A stretch of 64,000 nt of DNA from assembly GCA_017562135.1 (NCBI GenBank), contig QEYB01000062.1:372001-436000 (forward strand). The letters run 5' to 3'. Position 1 is the stretch's first letter. Each line of letters begins with the position of its first letter. Under the pieces are notes generated by a model that was not told the origin of the DNA, did no database searches, and was given only the letters and a program-made list of their open reading frames with translations. Origin of the DNA: Dipylidium caninum. Its lineage: Eukaryota; Platyhelminthes; Cestoda; Cyclophyllidea; Dipylidiidae. Positions 20,701 through 32,477 of this stretch are shown one piece after another. Made by a program: the position numbers and the translations under genes.

Positions 20701-22548
20701 TAACTCCTCCTTTCTTCATCGAGTCTGAACTCGCCACGGAAGTCGTCATTGCACCCGATGGCATCAGTAGCCTGGCCGGTGATGCTCCCGTCCGAAAAGT
20801 GCCCGACTGCCTTCTCCTCCCCCAGCGGGTTGTCCTCCGAAGAGCATCTTTGCTGCGGAGATGTGCGTCTCATAGTTGAATAAGGTGAACTTGCGGTTGG
20901 GTGAATTGGAATTGCAGGCACGTCCGCGTCTGACAGAGACTTGCTCTAATAAGTGATCGCACAATGAACCAATTATAGTCTTTTCCTCCTCCTCCTCCTT
21001 CTCTGCCAGCTCCTCCCCTCCTCCGCCTCGCCCCCCCCCAGGCATCCAGGCAGGTGACTAAGCCCCTAATTATACTACCTCATCTTCCCCTCTCAACTCC
21101 GTGAGAAGAGAGCTACGCGCCACGGGGAGGAGGAGCAGGCAGCGTTCTCAACGTGCCCGCAACCAGCGCCCAGACTCGCCTCAGTGGCGACGTCCAAGCC
21201 GCGACTGCCGCTGCGCGGCTCCCGACCGCTCCACTGCAGGGCAGCCCTGTGTATCGGTAAGGGGCGTCGGTCGAGGCCGGCAATGACATCCTTGCAGCGT
21301 GTCCTCAAGCTGGGAGGATACCAGCAATTTTGAGGATTCCCCGGGTTTTTTGTTGTAGTGAAACAGGGAAATGGGGCAAACCGCGTGAATCCCCTTTATT
21401 CCTCAATCGCAGAGGCCAAAGTGGCAGAAAAGCGCACAGGAAAGGGCTAAAGCCGCCAACATTACATTCACTTTCAATGTTGGTTCCCTCCACACTGAAA
21501 ATCCGCGCGGATATTCACAAACGCCACTCTCCGAGGCAGCCGCGCTATTTCGTGTACGCCGCACCCCTCGGCTTCCACCGCCTCCGCACCACTGCGCGCC
21601 TCCTTGTTGACCTTTCACCCCATTATTTACAAATTCACTCTGCCACTAAGTAGACCTATTATGAACCTGTTAGTGATTCGAGAATGCCTTCATCAGGCGG
21701 GAGTAAATGCTTCCGGTTGATTCCTGCGAAGATGGCGAGGCTGATGGAGGGAGACCACGTATGAGGAGAGGAGAGATGTTTTTGTCTTCGCTTGTTTCTT
21801 TTTTTTGAAATTATCCCCTTCCAGAGTTTTTCGCAAATTCCATTAATGCGGCAAAAATAGATTTAAAATGGCCTTGGTGACCTTCGAAATATTCACATAG
21901 TGGAGCCTTAAATCCACCCAAAGCGACCAGTACCAAATATTTCGCCATTATTTCGCAGAATGTTGTCCTAACAAAGTTGTAGTACATTTGTGCTTAATAA
22001 GGAAAAGGTCTTTTTATGCTTGCCACGCCTCTGCCCACATAAGTAGACGGCGCGTAAATGCTCTTTGAAGGAGTAGGTGACTTACTGCTGTTGGTTTAAC
22101 CCCCTCAATGACATAAACGGTGGCAGGTAAAAGCGCTACATTTATATTTCCCCGTCCCACATGAGGTCAATGTTATCAAAATCTTGGAAAATTGAACACT
22201 GGCAGAAATCACGACTGTTGGGCATTATTTTACGTTTATAACACAATGAATTGCAGCACTTTTAATTGAATTGTCGGTAAGGAAGATAAAAATTAGGTTC
22301 AAAATTGTCGTTCAGAAGGCGTTGGGATTTGAAAAAGGCTGATTTTTGGATAGGCATTTAGGTCTTAAATTATCGCCACGTAATGACTTGTTTATGCGTC
22401 CCGTTGGAAATGAGGCAGTAGTTCCAAATTTCAAGGATCAGATTCTTATCAACCTGTCAAAACTGTGATGGATAACTGGTGGGCAAAAGGGCGTTAATTG
22501 AATTATCCAAAGTGAACGGCTGAGGGTTGCGGACGCAGAAGGGAAAGA

Positions 22549-22618
22549 GATCGATAACTATCGAGCGCTCATCTCCTATTGGTGGCTTCGTGACCAATCA
22601 ATTTTCGACCGATAATTG
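22549..22618. promoter_or_regulatory. CCAAT/GATA site cluster
   Basis: Within 70 bases there are GATCGATAA, an inverted CCAAT box (ATTGG at 22578), a direct CCAAT box (22594) and CGATAATTG. The density is high for AT-rich spacer DNA, but short motifs occur by chance. Confidence 0.3.
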
Positions 22619-23050
22619 ACAGTAGGCTGATCTGTCTAATGAACTGGAAATGCATTGTGACAGGGGGAATTCCCTCAGATTACCCCTCGGTAGGTCTGTC
22701 TTGATGACTTTTTAAGTCTGCTCTATGTTTTTGGCTTTGTATCAAATGGGAAATGTGTGAGGGTGCTCAAAATGTTTGCAGTCGTCTTGGGACTATACGC
22801 AGGAGAAAAAACGCTGAGCCGTCCATTTCCACTAATTGAATATGACGACACTAAGCCCACCTCCACCATCTCTTCATTCCAAATGTCTCTGCTTATTAAT
22901 CCGGCCTAATCCAAGGGGTTGGGATGTAATAACAGTCTAACCTGGTGCATTCCAGGGAAATGAAAATCGTATTTGTCGTCAGATATTTTGACAAAAAATA
23001 GCCAAATGCTGTCATCATCGCCAAACCAAACCTTTAGGGAGCAGGTTACC

Positions 23051-23256
23051 TGTTTCCACCAGAGGATCTGGTCTCCGTGATAGACAATCGCTTGGTATGA
23101 TAACTGCGCATCCATTTCCCTCCCGGCCTTCGAGACCAGGTGTGACGCCCCTTTAGTTCCTCCAATAGCCGCTACGTAACTAATTGCTTGAAGTCTCCTC
23201 GTGCATGCAGCTTCGCGGCCGGCCGAGTGAAGAGTTTCAAACTCGGCAGTTTCCAT
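23051..23256 (-). CDS. Unassigned candidate exon with start codon
   Basis: Starting at an ATG, about 69 codons run METAEFETLHSAGREAACTR, LQAISYVAAIGGTKGASHLV, SKAGREMDAQLSYQAIVYHG, DQILWWKQ to the good donor GGAAACAG|GTAACC. Amino-acid composition is balanced, unlike the noise frames nearby, and it stands out in an AT-rich stretch. No family recognised and no partner exon found. Confidence 0.27.
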
Positions 23257-24515
23257 TAGAAATGCATAAGGACATGTATTTTTCCCGACACTCTGGCCAC
23301 CTTATTAATGAAATCTTCGCAAAATGGGCATTTTCATGGAGTCTCAAAAACTGACAACCACATCAATTAGACCACATCTCCCTCGGTGAGTGCGATGACA
23401 GGTCATGCTACCTGACAGTGCATTAATACTACAGACCATGTTGTAAGTCAGTTAGGACTTTTCCCTGCAAAACATGACTTCAAGGTTAATCTAGTACTTT
23501 TCTTGGCGCTAACAATAACTCAGTCCCTGTCACAATGCTTATTTTATTTTCTTATTTTCATACCTACATCTAAAATTCATTGAATGCATTTAAAATATGA
23601 ATAATTCTACTACGACGCAGAATACGGTGTTCACTTGCATTAAATTGAGAGCTTTAACGCACAGAATTAATGGAACCGCTGAAATGGGTTCACTTCCAGC
23701 CACCTTTCCGTCGAAATGTGTTTCTGCTCCATATTCTCCAGTTGCTGATGGGCTCACTTGCCTCCTCCTCTACATTTGAGAGCAGTTAATAACTTTACCA
23801 GAATACCCCTTCGCTTCTTGTCGCACTGGCACTGCTGATAAGGATTTTTCCTCCCCATCTGTCGCCTCCACCCATACGTCCTTGGGAAAGGAGGAAGAGG
23901 GTTTGGGAGTTTGCTCTAGTGCTCTAGAAATACCTAAGATGATAATTAAAAAAGGGCTGTCTCTAATTGCAGACCGGGACCACCCACATGGTGAATTGAT
24001 TAAATCGACTCATGGGATGTGCCAGGGTGAAGATTTATGCCCCTGTGAATCGCCCTGGCAACAAGATGATTATAAACAAACTTGACCATGGCATGGAGAG
24101 CTTGAAAAATGTGAATTATATTGGAGAAGGACCAAGTCAAACCTACAGCTGTAGAGCGACTGCTGCCCCCTCTTGAGTTGCGAGGTTTTCGAAGGCACAG
24201 GGAACACGCACCACATAAATTCACCCTCGGCGTACATTATTAAGCCCAAAGCTGAAGTGAAACCACAATCTACCAACTTTTATATCATAATGGATTAATA
24301 AATGGATATAAATCTTCTAATTAGGAAAGTAGAAGCTTAACGGAAAATTTGTATGAATAACGGCTTGCGTCGACTAAATTAATCGTGCGAAAATCCCCAG
24401 TACTCGCACTAAGGATCCTGAAAACAACATGTCATGTCAGCAGCACGCAACGACTAGCTCGTACAGCATTAATTAAGTCAGATGTCCCTCTTGTTCATAT
24501 ATTAGTATGGAAGCA

Positions 24516-24605
24516 TGACTCAGCACGCATATAACGCTCTTATTGGTTAATTAGTGCTATCGATTCCTATTGAACTGAATTGCGATTGGTCAAGACGACC
24601 ACGTG
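24516..24605. promoter_or_regulatory. AP-1/CCAAT/homeodomain/E-box site cluster
   Basis: In order: TGACTCAGCA (AP-1/Maf type), inverted CCAAT (24542) fused to TTAATTA, ATCGAT (24559), a second inverted CCAAT (24585) and CACGTG (24600). Confidence 0.3.
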
Positions 24606-26559
24606 TGAGTAAGACGAATTTTTGTCTCAACTCATTGTCTCCCCTCTCATCCCCTTTGACCTGTCCCTCGCCCAGGATAGCACTTCCTCACTAATAGGTC
24701 ATCATTCATGCTAAGCTGACAACTTGCTGAAGATAAATGCTATGTACGTATTCGAACTGCGCTAATGGACTACATGACTGGACGTGGGCATGCGTAGTAA
24801 ACATAGCATCCACCGTACCGTACTTGGTGGAGGTTGGTGCTCGCGTTCGCGCTGGCTATGACAACCCCCTGTCCTCTCATCTACACTCTCTTTAACCCGT
24901 TCGGCTTCCTTACAGGGGTGGCGGCGGGGCGGGGGGTGCGGGCAATGGGGGAGGCGTGGACTGATGCGTTTAAGCAGAGTTAAAGTCGAAGTGTTATCAT
25001 AACATCGAGCAATCCAGCAAGTTCGTGCGTTCTCTCGATATGGCCAGTTGCCATGACGCGACGCAGCGTGTATGGACTTGTATGAAACGGTTGTCGATAT
25101 GTCCTCCAAGGCACAGTGTGTGTCCATTTATTATCGGCAGCCTTTAGTGTTCTGCTTTTGCTTACCAAATACGTGTTCTGTTAAACCCTTTAATCTTCGG
25201 GCTGAGAATGATGTGCCGTCACCGGCATACCTCACTTACAAATGTCAACTCTACTGGAAAGTTGGAGACATCTCCAGCGTCTTTTGGAGTCTAGACACAC
25301 AGCTTTAAAGAAATTTGTTCTGGGGTGAATCACTCGACAATGCTTCACTTTCGAAAAGACTCTCGCGTCTTAACGATGGAAAATGACGTCTACCTATCGA
25401 CAATAAATCGAAATCTTCGCTTCTTCCATAAATTCCAAAAGCACTAAGGGAAGCGATGTGATGGAGGGTTGAAAGGGTCCTACAGGCAACTTATAATTAC
25501 AATAGATCAGCTTCAGATATGCTGTTTATTACTGTAATAACTTGGAATGGGATGATAATGGCTTCTTTATAGCAAGAGTCGGCGAAAAACACTGATTGTC
25601 CTCAGAAGATCCACTGCTCCACATTGTTCACGGATGCCATTTCACTTCCACTTGGTTAAATGTTTTGTGTGAATGACTTGTGTGATGGACTACGCATCAA
25701 AACGCTTTCTGTCACAAGGGAAGGTGGACAGCCAAAGGAGGGGGAAATTAAGCAAATGAATTCATAATTCACTTAACACAACCCGAATAGGTTACGTTTG
25801 ACATTTTTGGAAAACTCCGCTTATGGCGGGAGAAGTTGATTCTCCTCTTACGAGGCGACATTGAGCCGCTCACAATGATAGAGAGTTGAAATCTGGGCTA
25901 GGGAGGAAGATCTCTCCACATTCTTCCATTTATTTTGCTCCTGGTCTTCACAGAGGTGTTAGCACATTTTATTAGGGCTTGAAGATGGCCACATGCAAAT
26001 TTGCCTATTAAGAGGTGGATGGGAAAAAGATGCTGATGTTATGAGGTTTTAAGCCCTCGAAAATTGTTTATGAGTGTGAAATTATTCCAACATTGATCCC
26101 TTTGAGATAGAATGAATGTTAAGAGTGAGAGTTACTCTAACGGGTGGTGCATTTAGGAACCTTTTTTCCCAATTTAACGAGGACTCCTAACCGGTTATTT
26201 TCAGGTTTTATCATGAAGTTACGGCACGTAAATGGAACACCTTGAGCAACAACAAAGTTATTGAAATTAAGTGATGCGATGATAATGACGCAATACCGGT
26301 AGACATTTTGAAAAACAAAAAAATCTGAATCTCAGAATGGTAGTGTTGTCTTAATTTCCCAGGTATTAATCAGTCTGGAGGGTCGAAAGGTGAAATGCAT
26401 TCGAATTAGACAGGGCATTTGTGAGGTGATGGAGTCTAGAACGCCTCACGGGAAAATGAGCAACATCGCGTGAACCATGGTGAAAAAGGCGTGGGCCTCG
26501 CGAATTATCGATTTTCCAGATTAAGGTCCATCATCTAGGCCAGAATCGATTTTTTGATT

Positions 26560-26880
26560 GTGCGCTGGGCGCCTCGGCTGTCGCAACGAGGGGCATGGCG
26601 GGGGCGAGGGGGAAGGGGGGGGGGGAAGGGGGCAGCCTACTAGTTTTGCCACCAGCAGCTGTCCGAAAGCGGGCGGTTCCCTCGCCACCCCGGCGTCCGG
26701 CTTCTCTGTGGGGGCCTCGCCCTGTCCACAATTGGCGCAGCCTACCTGCTATTATCGACCGGGGCGGAGTTGGCTCAAAGCCGGCCGCCGACGGGCCGGG
26801 CCTCCCTGTCCATCGGCCGGCTGCGGGCCAATTCGGCGATGTTATGGCCAGTGCGTGGGTGGGCCGCCCGTAGCCAATTT
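26560..26880. other. Isolated GC/CpG-rich island
   Basis: About 320 bases of strongly GC-rich sequence with a long G tract (near 26.61-26.64 kb) sit inside AT-rich flanks. Frames are open on both strands only because stops are rare. It could be a promoter or CpG island for an unseen transcript. Confidence 0.4.
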
Positions 26881-27306
26881 CATTAATTCCATTTCTGAGT
26901 GAGAGCTTTGCCAATCTGAAAGGGTACATAAAATATGCAAAAAGTAATTAACAAACTCAGATCTTCTGAACGGTTATTCGGGAATAGTTCAATGGGTTCG
27001 TGTTACTGCTGAGCGATTGGGGTCGCTTTTATTATTTTGTTTTTCAGCTCCAAAAGCAGAATAATCAGATAGGTCGCATTGTGGATCCACCAATTCACGT
27101 TTAACGTCCATTGTTTGACATTACGAGGACCTCACGAAAAACCACTACATTTTTTTTACTCTTTTTCTGTGCGAATTGAAACACTGGGAAAAGAACAGAC
27201 CAATGAAGGGAATTAGACGCTGCCCACATTGAAGGATGGCCACAAAATGTCGACTTTGGGCGCTATTACCTCGGTGATGAAGACTAAAAGTCTAAGCCGG
27301 TACAGT

Positions 27307-27330
27307 TTAGTTTCTACAACCAGAAACTAA
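27307..27330. repeat. Perfect 9-bp inverted repeat
   Basis: TTAGTTTCT and AGAAACTAA flank a six-base spacer (ACAACC). Confidence 0.85.
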
Positions 27331-30300
27331 TCTCCTTGCAACGTAGACGCGGTTTTAGCGTTAATATAACATATCCTCTACTATTAGTTTGTTAAATCAA
27401 CATACATGAGGGGGGTAAACTTTATTTCCCTCATTTTCGTGTGGGCGCAATAACTTGACTGACCAGAGGAAAAGTGCGTGTTGGCAGTTTAATTGAAGTT
27501 GACCCCCAGTCGTTGGCACCAGCTATTTATGGTCCGACCTCGGGTTTGAGGTGCAGTTGTTTTAATTAACCGACTAACCGAGTCCCATCCCCGAGGTGCA
27601 GCATTTATCCACGGAGGCCCCTGTCAGAATGGCACGAGGATGAAACTCAGGACCGCTGTTGTGGCAATCGGATCGCGACGAAGGCGCGGTGAAGTTCGAC
27701 CACTCGACTCGCCTCTCCGCGCTGTGGTGAGGAGGACGTTCACCCGTCCATCAGGCCTGCTTTTGGGAGGACAACATTAGAAAGTTTTTGTGCAAATTAA
27801 GAGGGCATACGAGGCCTTCAGCAGACGACGGTGGCCCGCCTCTTAACACGGGCAATTGGAAGAAAAAGAGTTGAAATTAAAGTCGATCTGCACTTATTCC
27901 CTGATGATTTCCGCAATCTGCATTATGAATGACACAAATCCCACGATGCTCACCGGCAGACTTATTCGGCTACAGCGCGGGTGGGGAACGTGCACGGCGA
28001 GAGGCTTCCACGTACTCCTTTTTGTCCAAAATCAGCCAGACAGCGCATGGCTTGCGAGGGACCACCTCAGAGAGCGCCTGAGGCTCTGGGCGATCCGCTG
28101 TTTGGCCTCCGCCGCTCGCTTCGTTTTCCCCAAGTTTATCGTCGGGCAAAAATGCGGACCTCAGGCATCACGCCGAAAGTAAAATCCACCGCCTCGCATC
28201 TCCCCGTCATCATTTCACATGGGTGGAAGTGGGGCGGAGGGGAGAAAGTGTACTGCTTTCCCCAATGTGGTCCGCTTTTGGTGGCAGCAGCGGTTTCTCG
28301 AAACAAGGACTTTTAATGACTTCCTCTTCACATTCAGTCCATCTTACTTAACCCCTCCCAATTCCCACCCTCGGCATAATTGAAAATATAGTGGAGAGTA
28401 AAACAGGCGTGTTTTTCCTAGCGAGAGAGAGGGGAAGAGAGTGTCCACCTGTACTCGCTGTGCTCGAGTGTGGGGTCTTGGCGCAGCAGACACTCCGTTT
28501 CTACACCTGCGACCACAGACTGACTTTGAGGTTAAAAGGGGAAAGTGGTGTTGTGCCTCTCCTTCAGTGTATTTCACAATTCTTGCATGAAATAAACAAA
28601 CTTTACGGCGTGTAGGGCGGTCTAAAAGGCTGGGGTTGGAAATCAGAGGAAATTTCTTGACTTAGGCTAAGATGGCGGAGACGGGAAATGCCAGTCCCCC
28701 TCGTGGACGACGGCCATGGGGCCAAAACGGCACACGGCTTTAAATGAACATTTGATTTACTGAAGACTGGTGCAAATGTCTGCTTCAGACGTTTTAAGGG
28801 CTCGTCAGTCCTTAAAACACAATCCCTCGGCGCATACATGCGCTTCCTTCTGCCGTAATCCCCTCAGCTTCACCTCCCACGGCCCAACTTCGTGGCCCGT
28901 TTGGGAAAGCGGTCTTTGCCTGCTGCCGTCTTCAAATGGCCGGTGTTGGTTTGAGTTCAGCGGCAACCTGGCAAATGCATCTGATGAGTGAATTTTACAC
29001 AGGGCATCGCAGCTCAGCGACGTCGCATTCCCGCGTCGTCCACTCCAATCTGCGTCCAGTCTGAGCGTGAAGCCCCGTCGTCACGAGCACAATCGGCCGC
29101 CAAGGCTCATTTCGGTTTGGGGCTGATGGTGCGACAGCCGTCCGCAATTGCAGTGATGTGCCTTTACTCGCCCCACCTTTCCCCACTCTGAACCGCCATT
29201 TCGGGCTCCACTGGGCCACTCAACTCGACAGTCACCTGCCGAGGAAGTGTCGGGTGGACATGGCAAACCTCTTCTTACCTCAAATGGATTTGGTCCTTGC
29301 AATCCCACCAAGTGCCTCTTTGAATTTAAAAGGACGCAAGTTTTACTGCCCACAATTTGGAGAATCGAGAAACTACTATGACAAGTAGTGATGGCGGTTG
29401 ATACGATTCATGCCCTCTAATTACTCCCAACTTGCCCTTCGTCGGTTGTACTTTCTAACCCGTTGGAACCAGGTGGGCGTTAGGCCTTCTCCTCGCTCCG
29501 CGCCGCCGGTCCCGCCACTCGAATGCCTTGTCGGTGCCTGCGGAGCAGCGATTCGACCGTCCTCGGGCGGCCAAAGGGCTGATAGACTGTCGGGTGGCCT
29601 GACACAAACTGTGGGTCGACGACTGGAAAAAGTCATTTTTGTGTTAATGACACTCGGGCTGCAAGGAGGACGAGGCTGTCATTTCGCTGATTGCGGATAC
29701 GAGACTAACCACCACTGGGCGGGAGTGGCGATTATTCGATGACATCCTGTGAAGGTGAAGGTAAAGCCAACAAATGAGGTTCGAGTAACCTTTTTCTCTG
29801 TTTCACGTACCGTGCTAAGTGAAAAGGTGCTTCTCTGCTGTCGGCGACACGGAAGATGGCGAAATCGGTGGACTGTGAGGCACGAGGGAGGCCACATCGG
29901 CAGACTCTCCAGTTCCCCGCCTTCTACACTATGCACAGAACGAGCAGAAGGAGGCGTTTTGCGCAATGCTAATCCACGACAGTTTCTCTGACAGTTCCAG
30001 TGAGTTGACAAGGTGTTAACGAGAGTCACCATTTGCTGAGGCTGTCCCGATAGTGCTCGTACACCGTCCGCGTCTGTTGCAAACCCCAGGGAGGGATTTA
30101 CGGGCAACCCATAAGCCTTCACCTGGCGAGTGGCCGGGGATTTGACTACGCCCAACTCTCAGCCGCGGTGCTAAGTGACCAAGTCGCCCAGCAGGGAGTG
30201 ACACGCCCAATGCCGAGTTCTGCCTCCCCTTTCGTCGCCCGAGGCAAATGAAACTCCTCCCCACTAAAGTCCACCAGACGTGGCATTGATTGCGGGACTT

Positions 30301-31434
30301 TGCCCCGAATTGGTGAGGATTTGGGGAGTGCGGCGGAATTTTCCGCTCCAACTCGTGACAACACAAACTTCTCCGCAAGCGTACAAAGTCTTTCTTTCCA
30401 CTAAGCAACATTTCAGTCCTCCGAACCCTCCAGCCGCGGATGTTTAGGACCTTCGTGAATCTTGCACGAGGACGCAAGAGGGCACGCGAGCAAGCGGAGG
30501 AATTCCTATTAAAACTGGGGAAGTTGCAGTCAACGTACAAATATCCTCCCGCAATGGCCGGTGGACTTTCTTAATCGCTGCGATTTGCATGCCGAGCAGG
30601 TTTTGAAAGGTCGTTGCCGAGTTTTTCACTGCTGGTTGTCAACTTGGAATTTGTCCAAGGCTACGAATTTCTTTACCATTGCCTGAGTTAAATGCAGACG
30701 GTGTCACGGCAATAGTGTCCTTCTCCTCCTCCTGATTTATTCGAAAGACACAATAATACTGCGCAATTAGTAGAACCTTCTGTCTGGTGACGAGTCTGCG
30801 AGGAAAAGTGGCCTCAGAGCTGTCACCGCTCGGGAGTGTGACGAGGAGGAAAGGACGGGACGCCACGCCACAGCCGCTACCTCATCCCTGGCGGCCAGCA
30901 GGCACGGCAACAATAACAGTAACAGAAACAACAACAACAACAACACAACACCAGCGTGTGTGCAGACAAGAGAGAAGCCTGCATAGGAGGAGGGGATGCT
31001 GGCGAGATGGGGAGAGGCGAAGCGGCGTATGAGTTCGTACAAAAAGACAAAATCAAGAATGCTAACTGGGACCTGTGCCGTGAATGGGTCACGGATTATC
31101 GTCAGTTGAAGGACAAGTACACGAGACATCAAGTGTTCTGACCGTCCTGAGCAGACTCGGACAACCCCCTCCCGTTTGCGCTCCTTCGCAACACACAGAC
31201 CGCCCCGCAGGCGACCGTCCAAGCTCCTTTCCGGGGCAGGAGATGCTAGCGCAAGTGGGATGACAAAGGCAGGAGGGAGGGCAGGCAAGATTCCAGGAGT
31301 GCCTACCACATACAGCGTCGAATTAGACTGCTGTTGCAGAAGTTCGTTTACGTTGCAGCTTTAAACTTCAGATTTTAATTAGATCTCGAGACATCATTAG
31401 GGCAGAGCCAGTTTCTGCAGTAGAAGATCACCGC

Positions 31435-31493
31435 CGATGACGACGAGGAGGAGGAGGAGGACGAGGAGGAGGCGGAGGAGGAGGAGGAGGAGG
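31435..31493. repeat. GAG/GGA-rich imperfect trinucleotide tract
   Basis: Almost pure purine GAG/GAC repeats on the plus strand. Confidence 0.85.
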
Positions 31494-32311
31494 TCACGAA
31501 GCACAGGAAGATGCCAGTCCAAAGTTGTCCCACCTCTCCTGATTGATCTGCTGTCAGAAGGTGGCTCCGGCGGGTCTATGAGCGAATTCGTCCCCTGTGC
31601 CTGTCAGACGGATAGTGGCTGTGCCAAGGAAAACAGGAGGGAGGAATGCGCGGCTGAGTGTTGAGTACATTTGCGAACTCACAGAGGCTTCGAGTATTAC
31701 ACGGTCTGCGGCGGATACCCACATTCCTAACAGACCGACATGGAAAGAGCGAACGACGCTCGAATTTTGTCAAACCAAAAAAAAATTAATAAACGACCAA
31801 GTGGAGCACGGAGGGCCGAGAAGCTACTCTCTCCGAGGATGGACCTTCCGTTGACTGCTCTGATCATTTAAGTTGTCCACAAGATGGAATTATTTTAATT
31901 TAAATAGACTCTTTTATAGTCGGCCTCTCCAGCTTGGGAGCACGTCTAAGGGGGCACTCAAACACGCCTGAGGTTGGATGGACCTGTTTCCCTCAGCGTT
32001 AACCATTTCGCCTTGCACAGGCCCTCGTCTTGAATGCTCTGCAGCGGTGTTGACAGAAGGCAAGTGGGCAAATAAACGAGACACGGAGATGGCCTCAAAA
32101 TGCTTCTTCTTCGAATGGCGATTCCCGAAAAGGGGAACATGCGAATGGTCGCTTGTCGAAGAATTGAGTTCTGCCCTAAGAACCCGCGCAATGTCTCTGG
32201 AATTTGGGAAACTTAGCCAACTATAAGGTTTAAGCGAAGCGTGTTTTTCGACATCCACAAACGGAACGAAGGAGAGTTTGAGACTTCGCCCGTGGCAACC
32301 TGCGGACTGAC

Positions 32312-32477
32312 CGGTCATGGAGGCGAGTCCGACCGGAGGCGAGAGCATCCGCAGCGAGGAGGTGGCGTCAGCCGCCGCGTTGCCGCTGGGAGGAAGAAAG
32401 TTGCCTGCCAGTGGACGACTACCTGCGACGATGGCAGGTCTCGGCAGGGCCCCATTCATTTCGAAGCAGGCAACAAA
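32312..32477 (-). CDS. Unassigned candidate exon
   Basis: The acceptor AACTTCGCCTGCAG|TTT and donor ATGACCG|GTCAGT bracket an open frame reading FVACFEMNGALPRPAIVAGS, RPLAGNFLPPSGNAAADATS and SLRMLSPPVGLASM. The Ala/Pro/Ser-rich composition is typical of regulatory-protein linkers, but also of chance frames in GC-rich DNA. No domain recognised. Confidence 0.22.

Larger units (their letters stand above)
17711..26555. other. AT-rich intergenic region
   Basis: Stop codons are frequent on both strands and no known domain appears. It holds clusters of CCAAT, GATA, AP-1-like and TAATTA-like sites (22.55-22.62 and 24.51-24.61 kb), one unassigned candidate exon near 23.1 kb and CT-rich tracts near 19.7 kb. 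It reads as regulatory or spacer DNA. Confidence 0.5.
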
